Below the pieces are notes generated by a model. That model did not search any database. It saw only the letters and a program-made list of their open reading frames with translations, and was not told the origin of the DNA. DNA of 64,000 nucleotides, taken from contig NC_088784.1 in the NCBI RefSeq assembly GCF_958450345.1, positions 65,745,747 to 65,809,746 on the forward strand, written 5' to 3'. Below are positions 11,271 to 21,850 of the stretch, in pieces. The translations under genes and the position numbers were made by a program. Positions within the stretch are counted from its first letter, which is position 1. Each line of letters starts with the position of its first letter. This DNA comes from Calliphora vicina. Taxonomy: Eukaryota > Arthropoda > Insecta > Diptera > Calliphoridae.

Positions 11271-11690
11271 CCTTGGCTTTCATTTAATATACAATTTTGT
11301 CCTACAAATTATGTTTCTTAAAATATGCTTTCTTGAGAACTCTTCAAAATATTTACTAAATGTTTGAAAGGTTCTTGAAGTAAGCTTTTAATAAATATTA
11401 CATAAAAAGCTTTTTCCTAAAATTTTATATTAAGACAGGACGTATATCCTTGTAAAGTTTTCACGCGGCATACAATTTCTCCTGTAAATTTGTATATATT
11501 TTTTTAAAAATGATTCATATATACTCGTTTAAGTTTGTTACAAATGTATAATTTTGTAACAAATGAAATATTTTTCATTTGTACATAAGTACATACAAAT
11601 TTAAAAAAAAAATGTATAAAACTTAAATGCTTTTTCTTAAAAATTTTGTTAGAAATGTATTTTTTCAAAACATTAGCGGTATTCACAATT
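11271..11690. repeat. Degenerate ~200-bp tandem array, left part
   Basis: Units share acttaaatg(c/t)tttttctt, a following 'tttttcaaaa' and 'ttaagac(a)ggac' block. The same unit recurs at 15070-15660. The two parts are separated by the inserted palindrome and the Tc1 derivative. Strong divergence among units suggests an old array. Confidence 0.45.
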
Positions 11691-12477
11691 TAGAGTACTT
11701 GGCCTAATAAAAATGCAGAAGAGCTATTAATTGACAAACATTTCTATTTTTAATGTATTTTGTTTTTAGTTTTTTGATATTGTGCTCTTTTACTACATTA
11801 CCAGGCCAAGTAGTCTACATTTGTAGATTTTTATTTTGTAGATTTTTAAAAAAAAATTTCTATTAAGTAATTACTTTTGCAATTTAATTTAAAAGAATCG
11901 AAATGTGTACATAATTGTCGTTCAAATGAGATGTAAAAGACAAAAAATGTGAAAATTATTAAAAAATCGCCAGGCCATTAACGTGTCTCAGGCCACTAGA
12001 ACAAGAAATGTAGGAACAAAATTAACATATTTTGAGAAATATTAAAACAAAAGTTTATTCTTACTTAAAATATATCCATATTTACTTGTATGTGAGTTTA
12101 TATCTTCATAGGATACAGTTAACCTATTCGCAGGTATAAACAAAAAAAAAAATATTTTTTTAACGGCAGTTTCAAAACTACAATTTAAAATTTTTAAAAA
12201 TTTTGTTAAACAAATTTCAGAATTTTTTGATCATCACTTGGGGATTTATTTACAACATAATAGGGAGTAAAAATGTGAAAAAGTATGTCAATATCTCCTA
12301 TAGTTTTTCCGTACCTGCGATATTTTTTGGCGACTTTTTTTGGCCATATTTTGGGGAATGAGCCCAATTTCCTTACTGTTATTAGTTATAAGTAAACTCT
12401 GTTCAGAATATTATAGTCCAGGTTATTTTAAATATAGTCTGAAAGTTTTCCTAATATCGGAAAACGTTAACCCTTAA

Positions 12478-12703
12478 ATCGTGAAGGTCAAAGGTCAAAT
12501 TTTTCAATATATGGAATTTCTAATGGAAAGATAGCGAAATGTTATATATTTTTTTTGGTCGATTTTGATGAAACTTAAGAAAAATATAACATCGTGAAGG
12601 TCAAAAGACAAATTTTTCAATATTTGGAATTTCTAATGGAAAGATAGCGAAATGTTATATATTTTTTGGCCGATTTTGATGAAAATTAAGAAAAATATAA
12701 CAG
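12478..12703 (+). repeat. Two-copy tandem repeat, period 113 bp
   Basis: atcgtgaaggtcaaa begins at 12478 and again at 12591, followed by tttttcaatatntggaattt and agatagcgaaatgttatata in both copies. It lies in the centre of palindrome FB2. Confidence 0.85.
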
Positions 12704-12897
12704 TCTAGTATTTTCAATAACAGTACAAAAATGTAAATTAACCCTTAACAGCACTGAACTTTTAAAATCACGAAAAACACAGTTTGACCCCAAGTGCTCT
12801 TAAGGGTTAATTTCCATTTTTGTGATGTTATTGTAAATACTAGACTTCACAAGTAAATATGGATATATTTTAAGTAAGAATAAACTTTTGTTTTGTT

Positions 12898-13117
12898 TTT
12901 GGCAACCGAAAATCGAATTATTCTGCCTTGGTGACCGAATTTTACAGTTATGGATACAAAATTTTAGAACTTGTAACAAAAATTTGGTTGCTTCAACTGA
13001 AATTCTTCTTTATCAATTGATTTTCAGTTGTTAAAACCGAAAAATTCTATATATGCAACCGAATCATTCGATTGGCAACAAATTCGGTTGCCATTACGAA
13101 TCTGTTTTCTCTGTGTA
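12898..13117 (-). repeat. Dispersed repeat V, copy 2, inside the right arm of FB2
   Basis: This is the reverse complement of 9484-9680. It begins ggcaaccgaaaatcgaatta and ends ttttctctgtgta. It interrupts the FB2 right arm between cttttgttttg and catttcttgttctagtggcc, both of which have partners in the left arm, so V inserted after the palindrome existed. Confidence 0.7.
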
Positions 13118-13689
13118 CATTTCTTGTTCTAGTGGCCTGAGCTACGTTAATTGCCTGGCGATTTTTTAATAACATTAACACTTTTTAACCAATTTTTGTC
13201 TTTTATATCTTATTAGAACGACAATTACGTACACATTTCGATTTTTTTAAATTAAATCGAAAGTCGGCACGGGTTGCCCTTCTTAGAACAAGCTAAAATT
13301 TTGTTGGTGGTATTTTTGGTCATTACAAAAGTTTTTAGCGGGTACTGTTTCAACATTTCAAAAAATTTAATTCTAAGGGACACTCTAGTGTATATACATA
13401 CAGTGGTGGTCAAAACATATGCAACCAGCAACAGAATTTTACAAAAGTTGTTTAAACTAGTTTAAGATGTAAACAAAAATATTCATTTGCTTATAATATT
13501 TTTTAATTAATGCTTTAGAAATAAGAATATGAAATTTAATTCAGAATTTTTTGCATTGAAAAGAAAAAAAATTTAAAAAACTACGTATGGGTTGATATTT
13601 CATTGGCCAAAACATATGCAACTAATTGCTTCTAAAACATTTCTGTCTATAAAACTTAATATTTCGTGGCAAATCCTATATTTTCAATG

Positions 13690-14350
13690 ACGGCCTTACA
13701 TCGGCAAGGCAGTGAAGCTATCAAATTGGCAATAAAATTAGCAGGAATAGCGTTACAAGCATCTACCAATCCTTGAAACATAATATCTGAATTAGTACAA
13801 TTTTCGGGGTCGATTCATTGATTAACGATTTCCCAAATGTTCTTAATGGGATTTAGATCTGGTAATGGTGGTGGCCATTCCATTACCGAAACTTTTTCTT
13901 GTGCTAACCACGATTTAACAACATGTGCAGAGTGCTTGGGGTCGCTATCGTGCTGAATAACTCATCGAAGAGGCTTATTATCCTCTGAATTTGGAAGCAT
14001 TACTCTTTCCAAGATGTCTCTATAGATGAATCCATTCATTATTTCATTCATTTAGAGCGATGGGCCAACTCCAGCAGCAGAAAAACTGCCCCCATACCAT
14101 TACGTTGCATCCTCCATGTTTCAGTGTCTTTTTGCAGTATCGTGCTTGAAGCCGTGTGTTAAGTGGTCGTCTTACGTAACACATGAAATCACTTCCGATG
14201 ATATTAAATTGGGATTCGTCGCTAAAATGGACAGTTGTCCATTTGTTTTCTGGCCAATTTAAATACTCCATAGCAAACTTCAAACGTTTCTTTTGATTTC
14301 GTTTTGATATAAGCGGTTTTTGCACGTAGGGAAAACGTCGGTGAAGCATG
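13690..14350 (-). pseudogene. Tc1 transposase, N-terminally truncated (minus strand)
   Basis: Reading right to left, the central segment gives a frame starting near 14350 with PENKWTTVHFSDESQFNI, containing the second-strand-turn catalytic aspartate (SDES) of DD34E transposases. It continues with GCNVMVWGQF, the conserved sheet before the second aspartate. After a stop at the end of PIALNE (14044) the frame continues in broken form through a QHDSDPKH-like and an LPDLNPI-like motif in the left arm. The N-terminal helix-turn-helix domains are missing. Length is about 220 codons against about 340 for a full Tc1 transposase. Confidence 0.82.
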
Positions 14351-14812
14351 CAGGCTGCAACGTAATGGTTTGGGGGTTGTTTTTCTGCTGCTGGAGTTGG
14401 CCCATCGCTCTAAATTAATGAAATAATGGATGGATTTATCTATAGAGACATCTTGGAAAGAGTAATGCTTCCAAATTCTGAGGATAATAAGCCTCTTCGA
14501 TGAGTTATTCAGCACGATAACGACCCCAAGCACTGTTCACATGTTGTTAAATCGTGGTTAGCACAAGAAAGAGTTTCGGTAATGGAATGGCCACCATAAT
14601 TACCAGATCTAAATCCCATTGAGAACATTTGGGAAATCGTTAATCAAAGAATCGACCCCGAAAATTGCACTAATTCAGATATTATGTTTCAAGGATTGGT
14701 AGATGCTTGGAACGCTATTCCTGCAAATTTTATTGCCAATTTGATAGCTTCACTGCCTTGCCGATGTAAGGCCGTCATTGAAAATATAGGATTTGCCACG
14801 AAATATTAAGTT
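14346..14812 (+). pseudogene. Second copy of the Tc1 transposase C-terminal half (plus strand)
   Basis: The plus strand reads GCNVMVWG, then GFIYRDILERVMLPNSEDNK, then QHDNDPKHCSHVVKSW (second catalytic Asp) and LPDLNPIENIWEIVNQRI (catalytic Glu), with stops and at least one frame break between. It mirrors the left arm, so each arm encodes the same C-terminal half reading outward toward its own terminus. The first catalytic aspartate is absent from this copy. Confidence 0.85.
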
Positions 14813-15066
14813 TTATAGACAGAAATGTTTTAGAAGCAATTAGTTGCATATGTTTTGGCCAATGAAATATCAACCCATACGTAGTTTTTTAATTTTTTTT
14901 TCTTTTCAATGCAAAAAATTCTGAATTAAATTTCATATTCTTATTTTTAAAGCATTAATTAAAAAATATTATAAGCAAATGAATATTTTTGTTTACATCT
15001 TAAACTAGTTTAAACAACTTTTGTAAAATTCTGTTGCTGGTTGCATATGTTTTGACCACCACTGTA

Positions 15067-15684
15067 TATACAACTAGTTCCTATTTCCTCTAATATTATT
15101 TTTTAGAAGGTGCTTCATATATCATAGTTTTAAATTTCCTTAAAATTTATAATATATAATTGAAATGCTTTTCATTTATGTTTTTAATAGATACTATACA
15201 AAAATTGTAAACAAGTCTGCAAAACTTAAATGTTTTTCCTTTACAATTATGTAGAAAGTGGATTTTTTCAAAATTGTATTTTGAGGCGAGACTTAAGTCT
15301 ATATTATGTCATATAATATACAAATTTGCCTTTTATCTTTATGTTTTAGAATATGCTGCATGTGTTCTTTTATTTAAATGTTATAAAAAGTATAATTTAT
15401 AACTGAAATGTTTTCTATTTGTGCTATTACTAGATGTTATATCAAAATTTAAAATAAAAATCTCTAAGCTTAAATTTGTTTTCTTCAGAATAGGGAAAAT
15501 GTTTGAGTTTTTCAAAATATTATTTTAAGACGGAACATAATTCAATATATAATTCATTTTAGCATATAGCTTTGAAATTGGAAAGGTGTCTCATATATCC
15601 TTTTTTTAGATATTTTAAAAATATTTAATAACTCCTTGAAATGATTTTCATTTATTGAGTGATTCAATTTTGCTTTAATTTAAT
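15067..15684. repeat. Degenerate ~200-bp tandem array, right part
   Basis: Units at about 15110-15300 and 15300-15540 share gaaatg(c/t)tttt(c)atttgtg, a tgcaaaacttaaatgttttt-like block and ttttaagacggaac-like endings. They match the array at 11271-11690, implying one array split by later insertions. Confidence 0.45.
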
Positions 15685-15812
15685 GTGCTTTAATTCTATA
15701 GCGAACGAGTACTTTGAGTGGAAATTTAACATGTGTTTTGTTATTATAACAAAAACAAAATATATGTAAAACGTCCACTCAAAGCACTCGTTCGCTATTG
15801 AAAACCAGCATA
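15685..15812. mobile_element. 128-bp hairpin MITE, copy B
   Basis: Inverted halves: ctatagcgaacgagtacttt on the left and aaagcactcgttcgctattg on the right, with a loop around ttataacaaaaac. The family is shared with 2231-2356 and 30007-30135. It is non-coding. Confidence 0.8.
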
Positions 15813-17237
15813 TTAGACTATTTATTTCAATTCATTTTGTAAATGAGTAAAATCGAAACTGAGTGAAAAAAAGAGTTTTCAAAAATATTCCAATTTGAAG
15901 TAGATTTGAATTTACAAAAATTTCCCTATTCAAATATTGAATGCATTTTATTATGAATTAAATCAGCAATGAAAGAATTCTATTCCATAAATTCTAGTAA
16001 ATGGAACTAAAGGATTTGTTTTGTTGGAAAGGGTTCTAGAACGTTTTTGTCCAAAACTATTTACCAGTTCAACTTATTTCTAACTTATTTGGCTACTTTT
16101 TTCTGTGAGGCACTCTAATGTATACTATTGTTGTTAAAGTAAACTATTTTTTTGCTCAAATATGCAGTGACAGTTAAAGCGAATTTGCTGAAAGAAGAAA
16201 ACATCGAATAAATATGAACTGCGTATTTAATAATGAAATGAAAAGTTTTTCTTTAAAATCCGGCCAGTAAAGAAAGTTTAAAATAGTGTAATTCTATTCA
16301 GTTACAAACCACAATACAGTAAATAGCAGGAAATAAGTACTTCATAGTACAAGTACTTTGGAAACATAGTGACAATACGATGAAGTGCGTCAAGTGAAAA
16401 ATTTAATGCTGTCGGTGTATATAATCACAAAAACATATACATTCATACTCTCACACTCACTCCCATTCACTTGCACTTGTACTAAATAACGTAAATATAT
16501 TTGCAAGTACTCTTGGTCTAAATTGCAAGAAGTAAAAAAAAACCGACAACAATAAAAAAACAAAATGCACTGACATTTACAACATTCTTTAGTTTTCAAA
16601 AGGGGTAAATAATTGGTGTAATTGTACACTTTTGCTGGTACTTTTCAAATGTGGTACAATTTGCAAATTACTTGGTTTGTAAAAACAAACCTGTTTATAA
16701 GTTATGTGATATTATTTTTGGTTAATATCTCAACCATTTCTTTGCCGATTTTGCTGATTTTCTAAGCTATTGGCACCAAATTTTCATTCAACATTTTTGC
16801 CCTTCAATATGCATTTACATTCCATTATATTGATCTCAGTTCAATATTTCGATTGGTACTTAAAGAAAAAAGTACCAACAAATTACAAAACATTACCCTT
16901 TCTGTATATTTTAGTTTTAATTTCACAACTCTGGCTCTTGAGTATTTTCCAGTGCTACCACCAGGAAAACTACAAATTACACATGAATGATTCCTGAATT
17001 ACACCTGTTAATAATATTTTAATTTTTTCAAAACTATAATATGACAAATAATTTGCGAGCATGTCATATAGGCGAAGAAGTGCTTTATGTTTTAGCATCA
17101 TTATTTTAACACATGATTTTAATGATTTTACGTATTCGATTTTTCATCGTTTTGAACCCCGAAAACACTTCTAATATTCGATGTTGGCTTCCGTTACCGC
17201 TATTTTACCGTTACCCCTAAAATATTGCGTTACAAAA
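15813..17237. other. Non-coding DNA without recognised elements
   Basis: Apparently low-copy sequence. A run of cattcatactctcacactca words near 16440 and pyrimidine-rich stretches resemble intron DNA. Short open frames here show no domain. Confidence 0.4.
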
Positions 17238-17350
17238 ACAACAGCAAATGAGTGAAACTGTGAGAGTTGGAATAGGTATCCGACAGGGATATGCCCTGTC
17301 ACCGCTTCTATTCAATATAGTTCTGGACACGATCCTTGGAAGAATTAGTT
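17238..17350 (+). pseudogene. Short LINE reverse transcriptase fragment
   Basis: The frame reads VRVGIGIRQGYALSPLLFNI then VLDTIL. This matches the reverse transcriptase motif normally written GvrQGcplSPlLFNlvld, found in RTE- and L1-like LINEs. Only about 37 codons remain, with no YADD motif. It is joined directly to a different repeat (from about 17350), so it was broken by rearrangement. Confidence 0.75.
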
Positions 17351-17660
17351 TTACTTTGTTCTTCAAAATGGGCATTTTTTCACAAAAGAAAGCTTTGATG
17401 GTTTCCATGAAGGCATATTTGGTCGTTTAGTGGTATGCGAGTTGGATATCTATCAAAATAAATTTTTGTAACTCAAAACATAAAATTTTAGTTTATTTTG
17501 GGGGCGGTCAGTCCATAATTTGCCATAGCTCCTACAACCAATGCATAAAACACCTAAAAGTGTTGGTATCCCGAAAAAATTCAACACAAATAAGTTTTAT
17601 ATAGAAATAAAGTACGCGACCTAATTTCCATAATTGGATATTTAAAGTGTCAGATGAAAC
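17351..17660. repeat. Fragments of the FB1 interior repeat and of repeat R
   Basis: gtcgtttagtggtatgcgag and tggatatctatcaaaataaa (17424-17465) match the direct repeats at 4828 and 5010 in FB1. From about 17497, gcggtcagtccataatttgc and aattcaacacaaataagttt are repeat R words in antisense orientation. Confidence 0.6.
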
Positions 17661-18017
17661 TGAAATATTGAAGCAGAGTTTAATACATATTATTAGAAAA
17701 TAAAAGTTTTGAGAGCCCTTTGGCATTTTCTGAACTCAACACTACTAAATAAATACACATTTACCTCACTAAACTAAATATTTAAGAAAATGCTATCTTC
17801 ATATTTTGCAAATATGTAGTTTTATTATTTTGGCATAACATAAGTAGTTTTTTCGTTATTATTTCAATTATTTTGTTCTTAAAAATACTTATGTATTCAG
17901 AAATATCGTAGCCTACCAAAATACGACAAATATCGGAACAAACCAACCAAACTACCAAAAGTCAATTTGTTAACTTGAAACTACCAATTTTGGTCCAATT
18001 GGACCAAAGCGGCAACG
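17661..18017. other. Non-coding DNA
   Basis: Nothing is recognised apart from AT-rich sequence and a short direct/inverted ttggtccaattggaccaaag word (17991-18008), which is itself nearly palindromic. Confidence 0.4.
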
Positions 18018-20720
18018 CTGATTACTATATCTAGTTTCGATGCTCTTTCCGATTCCATATTGAAGATTCTTGAAAGTTGTCTTAACAGTGAAATTGTTGT
18101 TGCTGGCGATTTCAATGTTCACAACACTTTTTAGCTTCACCATTCAAGTCATACAACTACACGCAGAGAAAAAACATGGTTGTGGTAACCATAAATTAAG
18201 AGCAACATATTATGATCAGATTTATGCTTCTAGTCCAAAACATATTATGATTATTATTAGTATCATTAAATATCATAAATGTTCTGAAATAATCAAATTA
18301 TGATACAAATTAATCATAACATGTTCTAAAATAATCATTTTATGATATAAATCAATCATAATATGACCCAAAATAATCATATTTATGACCCAATTAAATC
18401 ATATTATGATCCAATGAAATCATATTATGATCCAAAGTAATCATATTGTTATTAAAATTTATTTTTAGAAATACAAAATTTTATTTTTTAGGTTTTATTT
18501 TTAAGGTACTTAATTCCCAATTAAAATATTATTAATAAATTACTTAAATTTATTGTTATTCGTTCTAGCAAAGTTAAAGATAATATACAAATAAAACTAT
18601 AGGGCGAATGGGAATTACAGACACTCAAAATTTACTTGTAAAAATAACATAGCTTAGACAAACACCAACTCTCACAAATGGTGAGAAAAAAGACTATTAA
18701 AAATAAACATATTTTGTTTGCTTCTTAAACATATTATGACTACATAATATAATAGGTTTACCTATTGATCATTATTTAGTTGTTATAAACATATTATATT
18801 TACATCTTAAACATATTATGATTACGCGTATAGAAACTTAACATTTAATGATTGCACATAACGTAATATGTTTACCTATTTATCATTATTTAGTTGTCCG
18901 AAAACCATATTCATATTTATAATTGCGATGAAAATATAAACGTTTGCAGTAACTAAAATATGGTTTAAGTTAAATTAAAACTACAATTATATGTTTACGA
19001 CAACAATATATTGTTACAAAGAACATAGTATAGTTGTCGTAACTATGTCGAACCAAGTTTTTTCTCTGCGTGTACAGAAGGCCAATATGCTGAGCTATTC
19101 GCGGCGCCCAATCACCTTGTGAATGAAGGTGAATGAACCAACTCATGTTCCATGCCTTTTTCTAACTTCGCACCCTGACCTCTTGGTAATTCGGATCATT
19201 GTACCATTTCCGCCTCCTTTTCGCACTCTGAACTTCGTAACGTTTCACGACCAGATACGAAACGTTCAACTTATGTTTAGCTTTTGGTCATTCGTTAAAG
19301 GAATAAAGTATAATGCTTGTTTCCCAATTCCTACCCTTTTAAGGGATGGTCAGCCATTCACTGACCCGATTGACAAAGCAAACATTTTGTCCTAATTACT
19401 TGCAAATAATTCGAACCTACCGGAAAGCAATCAACCACTACCTGAGCTCGAAAGAGTATCAGTTACTATGCGAAATAATACAATCGGTTACCTGGGCCTG
19501 ATGATATCAGATATCAGCACTGGCCTTGAAGCTGTGTTCTTCGACGTTAGCTCGGCACTATATACTGTGCCGGCAAATTTCCTGAATGTTGGAAGATTGC
19601 TATTGTAACGCCAATTCCTGAAAAGGGAGAGGCTAACAACCCTGAAAATTATCGCCCAATAGCAATTTGTTCTGCACTTTCCAGAGTTATGGAGGGTATG
19701 GTTAACTACCATCTTGTGAAATATTTAGAGTCCAACAATTTACTCAGCGACCGGTAGTATGGCTTTCGTAGAGGACGCTCTACTGGAGAATTGCTAGTCT
19801 TCCTATCGTTCCATTCACCGTTTTGGCGAAAGTAAAGTGGAGGCTCTAGACATTTTTAAGGTGTTCGATAGGTGTGGCATGGTGCGCTTCTATCAAAACT
19901 CATTGCTTTTGGTGTCGGTAATAACTTCTCTAGATTTATATCGAGCTTTCTCAGATGTCGCTCTATACGAGTTGTTGTAGATGTGATCTCATAAATCTCG
20001 GATAGTGGGGCAATCAGGCAAATCATGAATGATTCCCTTATTCGGGACCTTGTGAAAATCTCCGAATGAGGTTGTGCGAACAGAGTCGACTTTAATGCAC
20101 ACAAGACTCAATGTTGTATGTTAATATACAAGTGCACGACAGATCATGTTGCTTTATCTGTTTTATGGGTGGTGTAAATATTAAAGAATCAGAAGATCTT
20201 GATGTTCTTGGTAAGAGTATTCATGGCGATGTTCGTTGGACAAACCATATTTTTCAAGTGTCGAAAGAAGCATTAATGTGCCTTGGTTTTCTAAAACGGT
20301 GGTGGAAATACTTCACTCCATCTGATCTTATTACTATTTATACCACTTACATCCGACACAAAATGGAATACAACTCTCATGTATGGGCCGGTGATTTGAA
20401 GTCTACTTTGCAGTTACTCGACCGCGTAGAGGAGAGGGCGAAGGTGCTTATCGGTGACTTCGTCGCAATGTGGGTTGTATTTTATTGTTCTACCAATACT
20501 AAAGAGGCATGTGCTCTGCAGAAATTAGATAACTCGGAAACGAGTTTTTTAAGAAATACACGTTCTTCGACAAGAGCTCATCCATTCGTGTTGACTGGAC
20601 AGTGATCGCAAAACGAATTACAGGGAAAATATTATATAAAATAATACATAAATTATACATGGGCTACTGGTTCCTCTCTTCAAGCAGCTCACTTGGGTCC
20701 ATTCAAAACTGATCGCATTG
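18018..20720 (+). pseudogene. Dead non-LTR retrotransposon (endonuclease plus reverse transcriptase), split by a TIR element
   Basis: At 18018-18157 one frame reads ILESCLNSEIVVAGDFNVHN, the GDFN motif of the APE-type endonuclease. After the insertion at 18160-19072 the frame resumes with GQYAELFAAPNHLV. Fragments then follow in changing frames: LFLTSHPDL and the linker (19123-19395), KFPECWKIAIVTPIP and NPENYRPIAICSALSRVMEG (19570-19700, RT motif 1-2), YGFRRGRSTGELL (about 19760), a FDRVWHGALLSKLIAFG block (about 19865), and the thumb region VLGKSIHGDVRWTNHIFQVS through ERAKVLIGD (20111-20605). The YADD box is lost. Many stops and frameshifts make it inactive. The clade is not certain; the thumb sequence (LGFLKR....YFTPSDLITIY) is typical of arthropod CR1/jockey-type pol proteins. 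Confidence 0.85.
18158..19074. mobile_element. 0.9-kb TIR element W (CACGCAGAG termini), copy 1, inside the LINE
   Basis: The element is 18160-19072, with TA on both sides (18158-18159, 19073-19074). The left end is cacgcagagaaaaaacatgg and the right end its near complement, ccaagttttttctctgcgtg. Removing it together with one TA rejoins the LINE endonuclease frame, a clean empty-site proof. The interior has no transposase. It contains many units of catattatgat and its palindromic core cataatatg, arranged as roughly 21-bp units at 18300-18450. The TA duplication suggests mobilisation by a Tc1/mariner-group enzyme. Confidence 0.9.
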
Positions 20721-21312
20721 TGATATGATCCCATTGTGATGGGATACACATCCTAGTAATAATTACACCCAATATGTGTAATTACACATTGTATTGGCAA
20801 CACTGCTACTTTCCCCTTTGAATTTCCCGCTCTTACACTCACTTGTTGTTGTTAATATTGAGAATGGTTATAGTTACAAAGAAAATTAAATATCCGTACT
20901 CATCCTTGTATTTTCCCAAGGAATGCGAAACTTCAACAATGTTATAGAAAGAGCAAAAGCTACAAAAAGAAATCGAAAGAAAAAACACGGAAAAATAACA
21001 AGAATGTTTATTAAGATTCCTGATATGTTAAGTGAGAGTTTTTGTTGAACTCTTTAGTGAATTTAAATTTGTATTGAGATTCATTTTATATTTATTTTAC
21101 AGAAGATATAAAAATGAATTTTTGTTGAACTTTTCATTAGAATTTGTTAAACAAAGTATTTAAAAGTCAGTAACCAAAAATTCAATAATATTTAAATTAA
21201 CAGGTTTTTTTTTAAGAAGAAAAACTCATGAATTTATTACTTATTAACTTAATTTTTGGCCATAATTTTGACGTTCTTTAATTTTGTATGTTATTAAAAT
21301 TAAAAAATACAA
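20721..21312. other. Non-coding DNA downstream of the LINE
   Basis: It contains near-duplicate words gcattgtgatatgatcccat and tgtgtaattacacattgta, but no element ends. Nothing else is recognised. Confidence 0.4.
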
Positions 21313-21850
21313 GTAAGAAAGTATGGTCGGTCAAGACCGACCATATAATACCCTACACTAAGTAAAAGAGCAAAAACATTTTTCTTTTAAAGTTTCAATA
21401 ATTTATATTTTTGAGTATTTTCGGAAGTGGGCCTTATATGATAATTTCATGGTGATAGACCGATCACCATGAAATTATATAGTGTGATTTATGTCTATAT
21501 TAAAGCTAACTATGTTGAATTTGTGTATATATCAAGATTTGTAAGCGATTTATGTACATTAAAGAGATTTTCGGAAGCGGGTCTATATGGGAGCTATGAC
21601 TAAACATGGACCGATCGTAACAAAATTTGGTATTGTTTCTTCGATGACGTTATTCAACAGGTAATTTACCGCAAGTCGGGTGCCATTACAAAGACGTGAT
21701 TGGTTTATGTTTCGTAACAATATGATTACCGATCCGACTTTCAGTTGAAGATTGTGAGGCGATAATCAGAGTAATTATTTAACAAATTGTATCACAATAT
21801 CTTCAAAATTGCGACTTGTACTTTGCGCCAGTCATATGAACAGGTAAAAT
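21313..21850 (+). repeat. Dispersed repeat R with a nested Helitron fragment
   Basis: It starts aagtaagaaagtatggtcgg with the terminal palindrome at 21322-21345. It continues with attttcggaagtgggcctta, gggagctatgactaaacatg and gaccgatcgtaacaaaattt. The end words tcttcaaaattgcgacttgt (about 21798) resume after the Helitron fragment at 21641-21760. It is non-coding. A separate 16-bp perfect hairpin lies at 21441-21478. Confidence 0.7.
21641..21760 (-). pseudogene. Helitron helicase (PIF1-like) fragment
   Basis: Minus-strand translation gives QLKVGSVIILLRNINQSRLC continuing NGTRLAVNYLLNNVIE. This is the conserved block near the C-terminal end of Helitron/PIF1 helicases, normally LKvGapvMLLRNin...LCNGTRL. 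Only about 35 codons are present. The same block appears at 40440-40765 (plus) and 60847-61141 (minus). Confidence 0.85.

Larger units (their letters stand above)
11882..13258. repeat. Imperfect palindrome FB2
   Basis: The left arm at 11882-12110 includes tcgaaatgtgtacataattg, aaaatcgccaggccattaac and ggccactagaacaagaaatg. The right arm, at about 12842-13258, has the complement: cttgttctagtggcctgag, ttgcctggcgattttttaat, cgtacacatttcg. The right arm is interrupted by repeat V. The centre contains a tandem duplication and a smaller palindrome around aattaacccttaa...ttaagggttaatt (about 12737-12815). There is no coding sequence and no target duplication was identified. Confidence 0.7.
13399..15066. 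mobile_element. Palindromic Tc1-family element with ~0.7-kb arms
   Basis: The element is 13401-15064 (1664 bp), flanked by TA on both sides (13399-13400, 15065-15066). The termini are cagtggtggtcaaaacatat and the exact complement, ...atatgttttgaccaccactg. The arms run inward for about 715 bp each (13401-14117 and 14346-15064), leaving about 230 bp unique at the centre. Normal Tc1-like elements have short or moderate TIRs around one transposase gene. Here the C-terminal half of the transposase is present in both arms, on opposite strands, and the central unique part carries only the middle of the gene. It is non-functional for transposase, but both ends look intact. Confidence 0.92.
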
